Shown piece after piece: positions 1-8,815 of a stretch of DNA of 64,000 nt. Within the stretch, counting starts at the first letter, position 1, and each line of letters begins with the position of its first letter. Position numbers and translations under genes: made by a program. The DNA lies in assembly GCF_004768465.1 (NCBI RefSeq), contig NZ_SRMF01000004.1:186001-250000 (forward strand), read 5' to 3'. The DNA is from Natronospirillum operosum. Lineage in GTDB: Bacteria > Pseudomonadota > Gammaproteobacteria > Pseudomonadales > Natronospirillaceae. The notes under the pieces were generated by a model. It saw only the letters and a program-made list of their open reading frames with translations, ran no database searches and was not told the origin of the DNA.

Positions 1-1269
1 GACAGTGAGTCTGACAACCCGGAGCTTTCCAGCTTCTGGGACGACGAAGGGTCTCATCTCGACTTCACCAATCCCGACACACTTGCCTGGTGGCAAGACA
101 ATGTGACTCATGCGTTGCTGGATCAAGGCATTACTTCCACCTGGAATGACAACAACGAATTTGAAGTCTGGGATCATGGCGCTCGCTGCCACGGTTTTGG
201 AAACGAGATCGAGGTCGGTCTGATACGCCCGCTGCATTCATTGTTGATGGTCCATGCCTCCTGGGAGGCACAGTCACACTACAGCCCCCAAACCAGGCCG
301 TATCTGGTTACACGTTCGGGATGCGCTGGCCTGCAACAGTTCGCACAGACCTGGACCGGTGACAACAGAACCAACTGGGAAAGCCTGCGCTGGAACATCC
401 GCATGGGGCTGGGTCTGTCTCTTTCCGGCATCTACAACATTGGGCATGACGTCGGGGGATTTGCGGGCCCGCAACCAGGACCGGAACTTTTGCTGCGCTG
501 GGTCCAGAACGGCATATTCCATCCCAGATTCACCATTCACAGCTGGAATGATGACGGGTCAGTCACCGAGCCGTGGACGCATCCCGGTGTCGTCCGGGAG
601 ATACGAGCTGCCATCCGATTCCGCTATCGTCTGTTGCCGTATCTCTATACCTGTCTCTGGCAGGCGGTGAACCACAAGGAACCCATACTGCGACCGACGT
701 TTCTGGACCATGAAAGTGACCCGCGGACCTACGATGACACCGACGACTTCCTGTTGGGGAGGGATCTGCTGGTAGCCTCGGTGGTCGAGGAAGGGGCGAT
801 TACGCGTGTTGTCTACCTGCCGGACAATGGCTCGGGCTGGTGGGATTTCTGGACCGGTCAATGGCACAGCCCGGGCACTCGGGTTGAACAATCGGTATCA
901 CTGGAAGACATGCCGTTATTCGTGCGAGCAGGGTCGATCCTGCCCCTGGCCGATGAGGCAGAAAAAGCGACGCCGGAGGCTGAAGTTGGTCGGACACTAA
1001 TGCTGTTCCCGGCACCCGGGTCGTTTTCAAGCACCTCAATGATCTTTGATGACGATGGCGAGTCTCGAGACGGACCACAGTGCATCACGGAATTGCAGCT
1101 CAGCGGGGATGATCAAGGCCTGGAACTCAACCTGACCCATACTGGCGACATGCCATTTCCGTTCTCCCAACTCAAGGTATCTCTGCCCGCTGGCGAGCGC
1201 AGGCCATTGAGCTGCAAAGGTCAATTGATCAAGAAGGGCGGGCTGATAACGGTCAGGGAGGGCTCATGA
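1..1269 (+). CDS. Glycoside hydrolase family 31 (alpha-glycosidase), 5' end cut off
   Basis: The reading frame is open from base 1, so the N-terminus lies outside the window. It hydrolyses alpha-linked glycosides. The GH31 nucleophile motif appears as WNDNNE (Asp codon 148-150; usual family form WxDMNE), and the acid/base Asp is in TWTGDNR (codon 361-363), followed by the family block with GHDVGGF. The C-terminal ~150 residues are beta-sandwich-like. The stop overlaps the next start (ATGA at 1266-1269), so it is translated with the uronate genes downstream. This suggests the substrate is a uronate- or pentose-decorated oligosaccharide rather than starch, but that is inference; alpha-glucosidase and alpha-xylosidase cannot be told apart here. 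Confidence 0.88.
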   Translation, partial: DSESDNPELSSFWDDEGSHLDFTNPDTLAWWQDNVTHALLDQGITSTWNDNNEFEVWDHGARCHGFGNEIEVGLIRPLHSLLMVHASWEAQSHYSPQTRPYLVTRSGCAGLQQFAQTWTGDNRTNWESLRWNIRMGLGLSLSGIYNIGHDVGGFAGPQPGPELLLRWVQNGIFHPRFTIHSWNDDGSVTEPWTHPGVVREIRAAIRFRYRLLPYLYTCLWQAVNHKEPILRPTFLDHESDPRTYDDTDDFLLGRDLLVASVVEEGAITRVVYLPDNGSGWWDFWTGQWHSPGTRVEQSVSLEDMPLFVRAGSILPLADEAEKATPEAEVGRTLMLFPAPGSFSSTSMIFDDDGESRDGPQCITELQLSGDDQGLELNLTHTGDMPFPFSQLKVSLPAGERRPLSCKGQLIKKGGLITVREGS

Positions 1270-2630
1270 ACGAAGGTAGCACGCAGTTGAAGCCACGCTG
1301 GTTGCACATTGGTTTTGGCGCTTTCGCGCGGGCGCACACAATGGCTGCGCTGGATCGAAGCAACAAGGAAGGCGCCTCTGATTGGGGTGCAGTGGTCGCC
1401 CGCCTGAACTCCGGTGCCGACCAACTGGATGCTCTGGAACAAGCCGGATTCGAATATAACGTGGCGGAAGTCGATGACTCGGGCACAGCGGTGCAGACGG
1501 TAAAAGCAGTCGTTGGCACCTGTCACCCCGCACGCGACGGAAAAGACGCACTGAACGACCTGATAGCGTCACCCGAGTTGTCACTGATTACATTGACCAT
1601 CACCGAGAAGGGCTATAGAGACGGCCCCGCCATGACGGCATTGTGCAGCGGTCTATCAAAACGCAAGCAGAATGGAGAAGCGGGGCTGACCATTCTGTCA
1701 TGCGACAACCTTTCAGAAAACGGCGAACTGACTCGGCAGGCGGTGTTGGATAAAGCGTCCGCCGACGACTCGGAACTGGCTGGCTGGATCGAGAAAGAGT
1801 GTCGCTTCCCATCTTCCATGGTCGATCGGATCGTGCCTGCCATGACGGCAGAGAGCCACAACAAGCTGGAGGCCTTGTTGGGCAAGAGAGACTCCAACGG
1901 CGTAATCTGTGAACCATTTTTCCAATGGGTGGTAGAAGACAACTTCCTCGACGCCAGGCCGCCTCTGGAATTGGCCGGTGTACAGTGGGTAGATGATATT
2001 CGTCCGTGGGAATCGATGAAACTGAGAATGCTGAATGGGAGCCATACCTTTTTGGCTCTGCTGGGGCGGATCTCCGGCCACCGAACGATTGATGCCTGTA
2101 TGGCCGACCCGGTTTTTTCAGATGCCGTTCATCGGTTGATGTTGCTCGAGTCGGCACCCACCCTGCCTGCACTGCCCGGTGCTGATCTGCCGGCATATGC
2201 CCAGCGCTTGCTTGAAAGGTTCAGCAACTCGGAACTCAAGCATCGCACGGAACAGATTGCGACCGACACCAGTCAGAAGCTTCCCCAGCGATTGCTGGAG
2301 TCGATAGCGGCCAATATTGACGCCCAAAGGGATTGGCAACTATCGGCCCTGGCCGTCGCGGCATGGGGTGTCTGGCTACTGGGGCGGGATGACAACCAGG
2401 AAACCCTGCCCCTGTCCGACCCTCTTGAGCAGGACCTCGAGGCACTTGCAGAGACAACTGGTGAGCAGGGATTCATGGAAGCCCTTGTAGGCCTGGATTC
2501 CGTTTTCCCCCCGGCCCTGGCGGACAACCCCAGCTTCCGTGCCGGGGTAACAAACGCCTACACAAGAATTCGGACGCTCGGTGCAAAAGGCGCCATTTCT
2601 GAAACATTGAACCGGAAGGCATCCCTATGA
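1266..2630 (+). CDS. uxuB: Mannitol dehydrogenase-family oxidoreductase, probable fructuronate reductase
   Basis: It probably reduces D-fructuronate to D-mannonate with NADH in the cytoplasmic hexuronate pathway. The N-terminal Rossmann motif GFGAFARAH is at residues 16-24. The family motifs EKGY, SCDNLSENG and MVDRIVP follow, and the C-terminal catalytic block MKLRMLNGSH is near residue 251. At 454 residues it is about 30 shorter than E. coli UxuB, and the loss is between EKGY and SCDN. It overlaps the glycosidase by ATGA and uxaC by four bases. Neighbours uxaC and kdgK support UxuB over mannitol dehydrogenase. No mannonate dehydratase (uxuA) is visible, so it must lie outside the window or elsewhere. 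Confidence 0.8.
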   Translation: MNEGSTQLKPRWLHIGFGAFARAHTMAALDRSNKEGASDWGAVVARLNSGADQLDALEQAGFEYNVAEVDDSGTAVQTVKAVVGTCHPARDGKDALNDLIASPELSLITLTITEKGYRDGPAMTALCSGLSKRKQNGEAGLTILSCDNLSENGELTRQAVLDKASADDSELAGWIEKECRFPSSMVDRIVPAMTAESHNKLEALLGKRDSNGVICEPFFQWVVEDNFLDARPPLELAGVQWVDDIRPWESMKLRMLNGSHTFLALLGRISGHRTIDACMADPVFSDAVHRLMLLESAPTLPALPGADLPAYAQRLLERFSNSELKHRTEQIATDTSQKLPQRLLESIAANIDAQRDWQLSALAVAAWGVWLLGRDDNQETLPLSDPLEQDLEALAETTGEQGFMEALVGLDSVFPPALADNPSFRAGVTNAYTRIRTLGAKGAISETLNRKASL

Positions 2631-4033
2631 CCAATTTTCTTCACTCTGACTTCCTGCTGGACACCGAGGCTGCGCAACGCCTGTATCACGACGTCGCTTC
2701 GGACCTGCCGATCATCGACTACCACAACCACTTGCCTCCGGAGGAAGTGGCTCAGAACCGCTCCTGGGACAACCTGGGGGATCTATGGCTCAGCCATGAC
2801 CATTACAAATGGAGAGTGATGCGCTGGGCGGGTGTTCCCGAGTCTCACATCACCGGCTCTGCAACAGACAAGGAAAAATTTCTGGCGTTCGCCGAGATTC
2901 TGCCCAAAACCCTCGGCAACCCCATGTACCATTGGAGCCACCTTGAACTCTGGCGCTACTTTGGAGAAGAGGGCAGGCTGATAAGCAAGGATACAGCAGA
3001 GGGTATCTGGGAAACCACTCAGGAAAAGCTGAGCCAGCCAGATTTTCGAGCCCAGGGTCTGTTGGAGAAGATGAAGGTCGAGCTTATTGGCACGACCGAT
3101 GATCCACTCGACAGCCTTGAACACCACCAGACGTTTGCCGCGCAAAAGCAGGATGGGCTTCTGATGGTCCCGACCTTTCGTCCGGATCGCGCGCTGGCGA
3201 TAGAAGGGGCGGATTTCAGTACCTACATTGAAAAGCTCGAAACCCTGACCGGACAGTCGACCCAAACGTTTGAAGGGCTGGTTGGTGCCCTGCTGAATCG
3301 GCTGGAACACTTTATAGAGCACGGTTGTCGTGCTGCAGACCATGGCATTGGCGAGCTGGGCCCGGCCGACGAACTGAGTGCACATCAGCTTGATGCCATT
3401 CTGGAAAAGGGCCGCAGTGGCAAGGTAGTGGCGCCGAGAGAAGCAGAAAGCTTTCGCATGGCAGTATTGCAAGAGCTTGGCCGAGCCTACGCGCGTGCCG
3501 ACCTCGTCATGCAGTTGCACATCGGCCCGCTTCGCAACAACAGAACTCGACTGTTTGAGGACGTGGGCGCTGATGCCGGTGCCGACTCCATTCAGGACAA
3601 ACCCTTCGCCGAGCCGTTGAATCGATTGCTGAACCGTATGGATCGGACCAACCAGCTGCCTCGCACCATTCTCTATGCACTGGATCCGAGCAAGAACCCG
3701 ATCATTGTCACCACAGCGGGTAATTTCCAAGGCGATGGCATTGCAGGCAAAGTGCAGGCCGGCACAGCGTGGTGGTTCAATGACCAGATCGATGGCATGG
3801 AAAACCAGATGAACCATCTGGCCCAAATGGGGTTGCTGTCTACATTCACTGGCATGTTGACGGACAGCCGATCATTTCTGTCTTTTCCACGCCATGAGTA
3901 TTTCAGACGATTGCTCTGTCGCATCGTCGGCCGCTGGGTTTCAGAGGGTCTGGCACCGAATGACCATGAGCTCCTTGATGGCATGATCGCCGATATCTGT
4001 TATCACAATGCGCGTCGTTGGTTCATCTCATGA
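2627..4033 (+). CDS. uxaC: Glucuronate isomerase (uronate isomerase)
   Basis: It interconverts D-glucuronate and D-fructuronate (also galacturonate and tagaturonate), the entry step of hexuronate catabolism, in the cytoplasm. The metal-binding YHNHLPP motif near residue 35 and the segment around residues 43-65 (NRSWDNLGDLW, DHYKWR) are typical of UxaC in the amidohydrolase superfamily. The later QLHIGPLRNNR and FTGMLTDSRSF blocks also match. Length 468 is normal for the family. It overlaps uxuB (ATGA at 2627-2630) and kdgK (ATGA at 4030-4033), which indicates one transcript with translational coupling. Confidence 0.96.
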   Translation: MTNFLHSDFLLDTEAAQRLYHDVASDLPIIDYHNHLPPEEVAQNRSWDNLGDLWLSHDHYKWRVMRWAGVPESHITGSATDKEKFLAFAEILPKTLGNPMYHWSHLELWRYFGEEGRLISKDTAEGIWETTQEKLSQPDFRAQGLLEKMKVELIGTTDDPLDSLEHHQTFAAQKQDGLLMVPTFRPDRALAIEGADFSTYIEKLETLTGQSTQTFEGLVGALLNRLEHFIEHGCRAADHGIGELGPADELSAHQLDAILEKGRSGKVVAPREAESFRMAVLQELGRAYARADLVMQLHIGPLRNNRTRLFEDVGADAGADSIQDKPFAEPLNRLLNRMDRTNQLPRTILYALDPSKNPIIVTTAGNFQGDGIAGKVQAGTAWWFNDQIDGMENQMNHLAQMGLLSTFTGMLTDSRSFLSFPRHEYFRRLLCRIVGRWVSEGLAPNDHELLDGMIADICYHNARRWFIS

Positions 4034-4971
4034 AAACCTCGAACTCATTTTTGACGTTGGGAGAGACCATGGTGGAGCTCGCCCCGGTAGAAGGCTCGTT
4101 GTACAAGCGGGGGTTCGCCGGTGACACACTGAATACCGCCTGGTATCTGCGGGCCTGTCTTCCAGGTGACTGGACAGTTGGCTATGTGACAGCCCTTGGG
4201 GACGACCCATTGTCCAGTGAGATGACAGCATTCATTCAGGATCACGGCATCGATACAACGTCCATACGATACGTATCGGGAAAGGCCTGCGGGCTCTATT
4301 TGATTGCACTTCAGGAAGGAGAGCGCAGTTTCTCGTATTGGCGGGACAGCTCAGCGGCGCGACAGTTGGTGGACGACCCTGACTGGCTGAAAGCGGCAAT
4401 AAAAAAAGCCGACAACCTGTTCTTGTCCGGTATTTCCATTGCCATCCTGTCACCTCAGGACAGGGGAACGCTAATGGGCATACTGCAGGACTTTCTGTCG
4501 CAGGGTGGTGAAATTTCCTTCGATCCGAACTTCAGGCCAAAACTCTGGGAGAACAAAAAGACCAGTCGTGAGTGGCTTGAAAAATTTGCGGGGTTAAGTA
4601 CCACTGTTTTGCCAAGCTTTGATGACGAGCGCGACCTGTTCGGAGATGCCAGTCCTGCAGATACCTGCATCAGATACCGGGACCTCGGCATCAGGGAAGT
4701 TGTGGTCAAAAACAGCAGCCAGCCGGTTACCTATTGCCGGAGCGACAATATTCATGTGATGCCAATATCGGATGTTGCTCGACCAAAAGACTCTACCGGC
4801 GCCGGTGACAGCTTCAACGGTGCTTATCTGGCCTCGGTAGCTCTGGGGCACTCGCAAGAGCAAGCGATCAAAAATGCCATCTCCCTCTCTGCGCAGGTAA
4901 TCAATACTGAGGGGGCCTTGATGCCAATGTCCGAGGTCCGAACATCCAGTTGGAGCGGGTCGTTGGTGTAA
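4030..4971 (+). CDS. kdgK: 2-keto-3-deoxygluconate kinase (PfkB family)
   Basis: It phosphorylates KDG to KDPG with ATP, delivering the product to the Entner-Doudoroff aldolase. PfkB-family signatures are seen: the N-terminal GETMVELAP block, the substrate motif GGDT variant GFAGDTLNTAWYL, and the catalytic DSTGAGDSFNGAYLA near residues 255-270 with the Asp base. The ATG at 4030 is chosen because it overlaps the uxaC stop as ATGA; a TTG four codons earlier has no advantage. Length 313 residues is typical of KdgK. It completes the glucuronate-to-KDPG route apart from the missing dehydratase. Confidence 0.93.
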   Translation: MKTSNSFLTLGETMVELAPVEGSLYKRGFAGDTLNTAWYLRACLPGDWTVGYVTALGDDPLSSEMTAFIQDHGIDTTSIRYVSGKACGLYLIALQEGERSFSYWRDSSAARQLVDDPDWLKAAIKKADNLFLSGISIAILSPQDRGTLMGILQDFLSQGGEISFDPNFRPKLWENKKTSREWLEKFAGLSTTVLPSFDDERDLFGDASPADTCIRYRDLGIREVVVKNSSQPVTYCRSDNIHVMPISDVARPKDSTGAGDSFNGAYLASVALGHSQEQAIKNAISLSAQVINTEGALMPMSEVRTSSWSGSLV

Positions 4972-5008
4972 TGACAACCCTGTGAAAACACCCAAACAGG
5001 GAGAAATG

Positions 5009-5677
5009 ATGTACTTTCGAGACTATCAAATCCATGTTTTTGACTGTGACGGTGTGGTACTCAACTCGAACAAGATAAAGACCGAAGCCTTTTATCAGGC
5101 TGCGTTGCCGTATGGCGAAACCGCGGCTCGCAGACTGGTGGAATATCACACCTCAAACGGCGGGATGTCTCGCTACAAGAAGTTTGCGCATTTTCTTGAC
5201 GAAATAGTACCTGTTGCCGCACCTGGCCGTACTGGCCCTTCATTTGAGTCGCTTCTGAAACGCTATGCTGATGGTGCTCGTGAAGGGCTGATGACGTGCG
5301 AAGTGGCGCCCGGCCTGCAACAGCTCCGTGACCAGGCACCCAATGCCAAATGGTTGATCGTATCCGCCGGAGACCAGGACGAGCTCAGGGAAATATTTGC
5401 CGTGCGAGGGCTGGCAGATCTTTTCGATGGCGGCATTTATGGCAGCCCCAGAACCAAGATTGAAATCTTGGAGCACGCATTGGGTGACGGGCCATTCAAA
5501 CGCTCAGGCTTGCTAATAGGTGATAGCAAATATGACTATGAGGCCGCGATGTTCGCTGGCCTCGACTTCGTCTTCCTCAGTGACTGGACTGAGGTCAACG
5601 GGTGGCAGGAATGGGCAGACGAAAACTCCATATCAGTGCGGAAAGCCCTGAAGGAATTGCTGTTTGATCCAGTTTGA
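5009..5677 (+). CDS. HAD-superfamily hydrolase (phosphatase-like)
   Basis: A cytoplasmic HAD phosphatase of unknown substrate. Motif I is FDCDGVV near residues 11-17 (nucleophile D12, acid D14), motif II is the VSAG segment, and motif IV is GDSKYDYEAA. The insertion after motif I suggests a C1 cap as in phosphoglycolate phosphatases. A ribosome site AGGGAG at 4998-5003 favours the second of two adjacent ATGs; a GTG at 4982 is the other possibility. It lies 37 bases after kdgK and probably ends the operon. A phosphatase here could remove stalled sugar phosphates, but this is inference. Confidence 0.82.
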   Translation: MYFRDYQIHVFDCDGVVLNSNKIKTEAFYQAALPYGETAARRLVEYHTSNGGMSRYKKFAHFLDEIVPVAAPGRTGPSFESLLKRYADGAREGLMTCEVAPGLQQLRDQAPNAKWLIVSAGDQDELREIFAVRGLADLFDGGIYGSPRTKIEILEHALGDGPFKRSGLLIGDSKYDYEAAMFAGLDFVFLSDWTEVNGWQEWADENSISVRKALKELLFDPV

Positions 5678-5738
5678 AGGGACGATCTTGCAAACCTGGG
5701 CCTGTCAGATCGATACCGAGTCATCCTTCTCCCTTGCC

Positions 5739-6185
5739 TCACGCCCCCAGCATCGGCAGGTGCTTCACGCGGTGATACTGCAGCGCCATTGAAATGCAGT
5801 GCTTCAGTGGGCCAACTGGCATCTCGCCGCTGATCGGCAGGACTATGGCCCGATTCCCCTCAAACTCGAACAGGTCCCGGTAGAGTTCCCTGAAAGTCTC
5901 GACCAGCCGGGTCTGGCAGTGGCAGTACAGGTAGCACCGGTCAGGGGTATCCGGCTGCCAGTGGATACGCATCGTACTGCCGGAGCTCGTCACATAACTT
6001 GGCTGGCCCCATTTCAGAGTCTCCCTGAACCCGGTGACCTCTGCGCTCTCTGCGGCTGTTTCGAAGATCAGTTCGCGCAGGTGGAGCAGGGCAGTGCGCG
6101 CCTCATGCGGGCAGGCGTTGATTTTCTCCAGCGCCGCTGTGTCGGCCTGTGCCTTGTCGGCCAATGTGTCCGGGTTACGCGTCAT
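5739..6185 (-). CDS. DUF1801 domain protein
   Basis: A 148-residue protein of the DUF1801 family (YdhG-like alpha/beta fold, function unknown). The features seen are the acidic helix before the FRETLKWGQPSY block, the basic and hydrophobic strand TMRIHWQP, and the terminal region that follows. It has no signal peptide or membrane segment. Its start overlaps the end of the GyrI-like gene upstream by 11 bases, so the two are likely co-translated. It is the first of two DUF1801 genes in the window (the other is at 43119-43472); the two are not close copies. Confidence 0.8.
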   Translation of the reverse strand: MTRNPDTLADKAQADTAALEKINACPHEARTALLHLRELIFETAAESAEVTGFRETLKWGQPSYVTSSGSTMRIHWQPDTPDRCYLYCHCQTRLVETFRELYRDLFEFEGNRAIVLPISGEMPVGPLKHCISMALQYHRVKHLPMLGA

Positions 6186-6672
6186 CCGTGCCTCCGGCTA
6201 CGCCCACGCAGATCTTGAACTGAACGCTTTCCGGGGCCATGTTTCGCAGGTCGTAAATTTCCAGATCCGTGTCATAGCGTCGTCGTGCCTTGAGTGTATC
6301 GTCGGCCCAGATTCTCTGCCAGCAGGCCAGGCCGACTTTCGAGAACGGGCCCTGCTCTGTGGTGAACTCGGCATAGGTTGCAGCAGGAATCTCCCCCCGG
6401 AAGAACGCTTCCGGGATGCCTTCGAAGGTGCTCACTTCGGTTCCGATCACAAAGCGATAGCGCCCGTTCTCATCGGATTCTATATCGGTATAGGCTGCGA
6501 CCAGGGTGACGTCATCTACCCGGTTGGGTATCTGCGCCAGGATGTCCTCGGAAAAGAAGCGGCTCCAGAGCGCAGGGATCTTTCCTTCACCGCTGAACTC
6601 CTGTTCGTTGGATGTGAACACATCAATGCCGGCAATCAACATGCTTTCTCGAGCCACAATGGGGTAGTTCAT
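6175..6672 (-). CDS. GyrI-like / AraC effector-binding domain protein
   Basis: A 165-residue stand-alone effector-binding domain of the GyrI/SOUL-like kind, with strands such as MLIAGIDVFTSN, VAAYTDIESDENGRYRFVIG and EIPAATYAEF. Such proteins bind small hydrophobic molecules or, in GyrI, inhibit gyrase; no substrate can be assigned. The start at 6672 is chosen because GGAGAGG lies just upstream; an upstream ATG at 6714 lacks a ribosome site. It sits 95 bases downstream of a broken AraC gene whose own C-terminal half carries the same type of domain, so the pair may have evolved together. Confidence 0.78.
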   Translation of the reverse strand: MNYPIVARESMLIAGIDVFTSNEQEFSGEGKIPALWSRFFSEDILAQIPNRVDDVTLVAAYTDIESDENGRYRFVIGTEVSTFEGIPEAFFRGEIPAATYAEFTTEQGPFSKVGLACWQRIWADDTLKARRRYDTDLEIYDLRNMAPESVQFKICVGVAGGTDDA

Positions 6673-6767
6673 CCGTTCCTCTCCTGTTTCGAGTCGTAGA
6701 GGAAGGGTATTCACCAGTGGGTTCGAGAACTTGACCCTATGTGCTGTTTCGGCCGCGTCGAGCAGCG

Positions 6768-7631
6768 CTACTTGATGGAGATATAGATCTCCGATACGGG
6801 CCCACCCGGGCCGTGGAAGCGTTCATCGAAGTGGTCGAAGTCATCGCTATCGCCGTGCTCGTAGCCGGTTTCCGCAAACCAGCGTCCGTAGATGTACTTC
6901 CACCCGGCGACAATCCGCTCCGTGGTGTTGCCGGGTAGGGTGAACTGCATATAGTCCCCGGCGGGCAGGGTATGGCTGACGTAGCCTTCGGGTGAGGTAG
7001 TGCCGGGCTAGGTAAAGGCACCCACCAGAAAATCGAAATTCTCCTCGAGGTCCCACCCGGTGTAGATGCCATTGGCGGTGCCGTATTGCAGCGGGGAGGG
7101 AATGAGATCGAAGCGGTTGCTGCGCGTTGCCTCGGCCCAGAATGCAGGGATGTCGGTGTAACTGCGCTCCTGCTGCATGGTGGTGCGGTATCGCCTGCCG
7201 ACAAAGTGCATCTCCTTGCGTACTACCTTTTGCCAGGTGATGCCATGTGCCTCGTAGTAGGGGCGCCTGCTGTCAGTGGCCATGTTGATGCGGTCAAAGT
7301 GGAGGTGCTGGTTCAGCCGGCGATAGTCCGAGGGCACGGCCCCGAACTCCCGCTTGAACTCGCGCAGAAAGCTCTCGGGGGTTTCATACTGATACTTGAA
7401 CGCCACGTCGATGACTTTGTGCCGGGTTGTCAGCAACTCGCGCGCGGCCTCCGAGAGGCGTCGCCGGCGAATGTAGGAATAGAGCGAACTCCCAGTCATC
7501 GACCTGAAAATCCGCTGAAAGTGCCACTTGGAACTGAAGATCTGCTCCGATACGTCCTGCACGGTGATCGGCTGCGTGAGGTTCTGCTCCATGTACTGGA
7601 TAGCGCGTTCGATCTTTTCGATGTAGTCCAT
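6768..7631 (-). pseudogene. AraC-family regulator with GyrI-like effector domain, interrupted by one in-frame TAG
   Basis: The N-terminal ~100 residues from MDYIEKIERA are an AraC/XylS double helix-turn-helix (for example the segments VQDVSEQIFSSKWHFQRIF and VIDVAFKYQYETPESFLREF). An effector-binding domain follows. The frame is stopped by TAG at 7010-7008 (complement cta) after VGAFT, then continues without shift for 80 codons through GTTSPEGYVSHTLPAGDYMQ to a natural stop at 6768. The restored product would be about 287 residues, normal for the family. One base change (for example CAG to TAG) explains it. The truncated 207-residue form might still bind DNA. The start at 7631 is preceded by GGAGCCGAAG. 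Confidence 0.82.
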
Positions 7632-7739
7632 CTTCGGCTCCCGTTGCAGGCCGGTTTGGCAAAGGGATCGGTTAAAGGAACCTTTGTGTTTCAACGCCGA
7701 TGTGTGTTCGGAGCACCGCACAGCGGCAGATAACCGGCT

Positions 7740-8009
7740 TCAATAGTGGTACCTGCAGGAGATTATCGTGACGGAGGAGTCATCCACTGCATAGACCAGG
7801 CGGTTGGTCTCGTCGATGCGCCGCGACCAGAACCCAGCCAGGTTCTCTTTAAGCGGCTCCGGTTTGCCAATACCCTCGAACGGAGATCGCTTCACGTCAG
7901 CGATTAACCTGTTGATGCGCTTCAGAGTCTTTTTGTCCTGACTTGGCCAATAGATATAGTTATTCCATGACTCGTCAGTCCAGCAGAGCAACCGACTACT
8001 CGTCTTCAT
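7740..8009 (-). CDS. yoeB: YoeB-type ribosome-dependent mRNA endonuclease toxin
   Basis: A type II toxin that cleaves mRNA at the ribosomal A site. It aligns along its whole length with E. coli YoeB. The catalytic residues map to E51, R70, H88 and Y89 (E46, R65, H83 and Y84 in E. coli), and the C-terminus is CRYHY. At 89 residues it is five longer than E. coli YoeB at the N-terminus. It overlaps the end of yefM by 14 bases, the usual antitoxin-first arrangement, so it depends on the operator upstream of yefM. Confidence 0.96.
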   Translation of the reverse strand: MKTSSRLLCWTDESWNNYIYWPSQDKKTLKRINRLIADVKRSPFEGIGKPEPLKENLAGFWSRRIDETNRLVYAVDDSSVTIISCRYHY

Positions 8010-8256
8010 CTATCAACTCATGCTCGACGACCTTTCCAGCCCTGTATTGTGCAATTGACTCATTCAGGTGCTGAGCATTGGCGGGGGAGCGCAACAGATG
8101 AACCGTCTCCATAAGGCTATTGTAATATTCAAGAGACATCACCACGGCATCCTCAGAGTCGCGCCGTGTAATCACCGTGGTATCGGCATCGTTGACCACG
8201 CCGTCAAGAACCGCTTTAAGGCCATTGCGAGCTTCCGTGAAAGAAACTATTTTCAT
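7996..8256 (-). CDS. yefM: YefM-type antitoxin (Phd/YefM family)
   Basis: An antitoxin and autorepressor that binds YoeB through its acidic C-terminal tail and DNA through its N-terminal Phd/YefM fold (MKIVSFTEARNGLKAVLDGV). It has 86 residues. The start at 8256 is preceded by AGAGGTG, and the family N-terminus confirms it. The C-terminus VVEHELIDEDE is acidic. Three TGTACA hexamers lie directly upstream, the core known from the E. coli yefM operator, so autoregulation together with YoeB is expected. Confidence 0.95.
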   Translation of the reverse strand: MKIVSFTEARNGLKAVLDGVVNDADTTVITRRDSEDAVVMSLEYYNSLMETVHLLRSPANAQHLNESIAQYRAGKVVEHELIDEDE

Positions 8257-8267
8257 GAAACACCTCT

Positions 8268-8313
8268 TGTACATGTCATTGTACAAGTATAGCCCAGACA
8301 GACAATCTGTACA
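8268..8313. promoter_or_regulatory. yefM-yoeB operator: three TGTACA boxes
   Basis: TGTACA is found at 8268-8273, 8280-8285 and 8308-8313. The first two form the inverted repeat CTTGTACA / TGTACAAG. A possible -10 (TATACT on the minus strand, complement 8286-8291) lies between the second and third boxes, so bound repressor would block transcription. YefM from E. coli is known to recognise a TGTACA core. Confidence 0.8.
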
Positions 8314-8359
8314 GTATATAAGACATGTTTTTCTGCCCGCCGGATGCTGTGGTCAGACA

Positions 8360-8755
8360 CTAGTTGTCCGAATGAAACCCAATGAGATTGCCTTCAGTAT
8401 CCTTAACAAGTGCGCAGAAGCCGTGTTCACCGATGGATGTCTTTTCCTGTACTACACTGCCACCATTTTCTGCGGCTCGACTGGCCTGCACTGCACAGTC
8501 ATCACAGCCAAAATAGACCAGAGTGCCGCTACCGCCGGGAGCAAAGCCTTCCATCTTGACCAGCATGCCGCCTGCACCGTAGCTGCTCATTCCGGTCTCT
8601 TGGTCGAAGGGAAAGATCCACATATCCATCTCTGTCTCAGGCGTCGGATTGGGCATATGCTCGAGCCCGGCTCCAAGCACAGCCTCATAGAACGTTTTGG
8701 CGCGCTCCATGTCCTGCACGTAAATCTCGAAATGAACCACTGGGTTGTTTTTCAT
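8360..8755 (-). CDS. VOC-family (glyoxalase/bleomycin resistance-like) protein
   Basis: A 131-residue VOC metal-binding fold of two beta-alpha-beta-beta-beta modules. The N-terminal VVHFEIYVQDMERAKTFYEAV and C-terminal DTEGNLIGFHSDN are characteristic. The sequence is closest in feel to YdcA/Bdl-like putative lyases annotated as predicted enzymes related to lactoylglutathione lyase, whose substrates are unknown. A ribosome site GGAGAAACTCA precedes the start. It stands between the toxin-antitoxin pair and the first PhyH gene. Confidence 0.85.
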   Translation of the reverse strand: MKNNPVVHFEIYVQDMERAKTFYEAVLGAGLEHMPNPTPETEMDMWIFPFDQETGMSSYGAGGMLVKMEGFAPGGSGTLVYFGCDDCAVQASRAAENGGSVVQEKTSIGEHGFCALVKDTEGNLIGFHSDN

Positions 8756-8815
8756 TGAGTTTCTCCTGCAGTGGGGTTGAGAGGATGTCTAACTCAGCTT
8801 TGTGGGGTGCTATTG

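Noticed and set aside
2783-3826. Long minus-strand open frame opposite uxaC
   Set aside because: It is antisense to a clearly conserved enzyme and has no family features.
8787-8793. GTCTAAC (GTTAGAC on the minus strand) near the PhyH copy, like an integron attC core
   Set aside because: No partner core site or attC fold was found, genes in the region face both ways, and no integrase is present.
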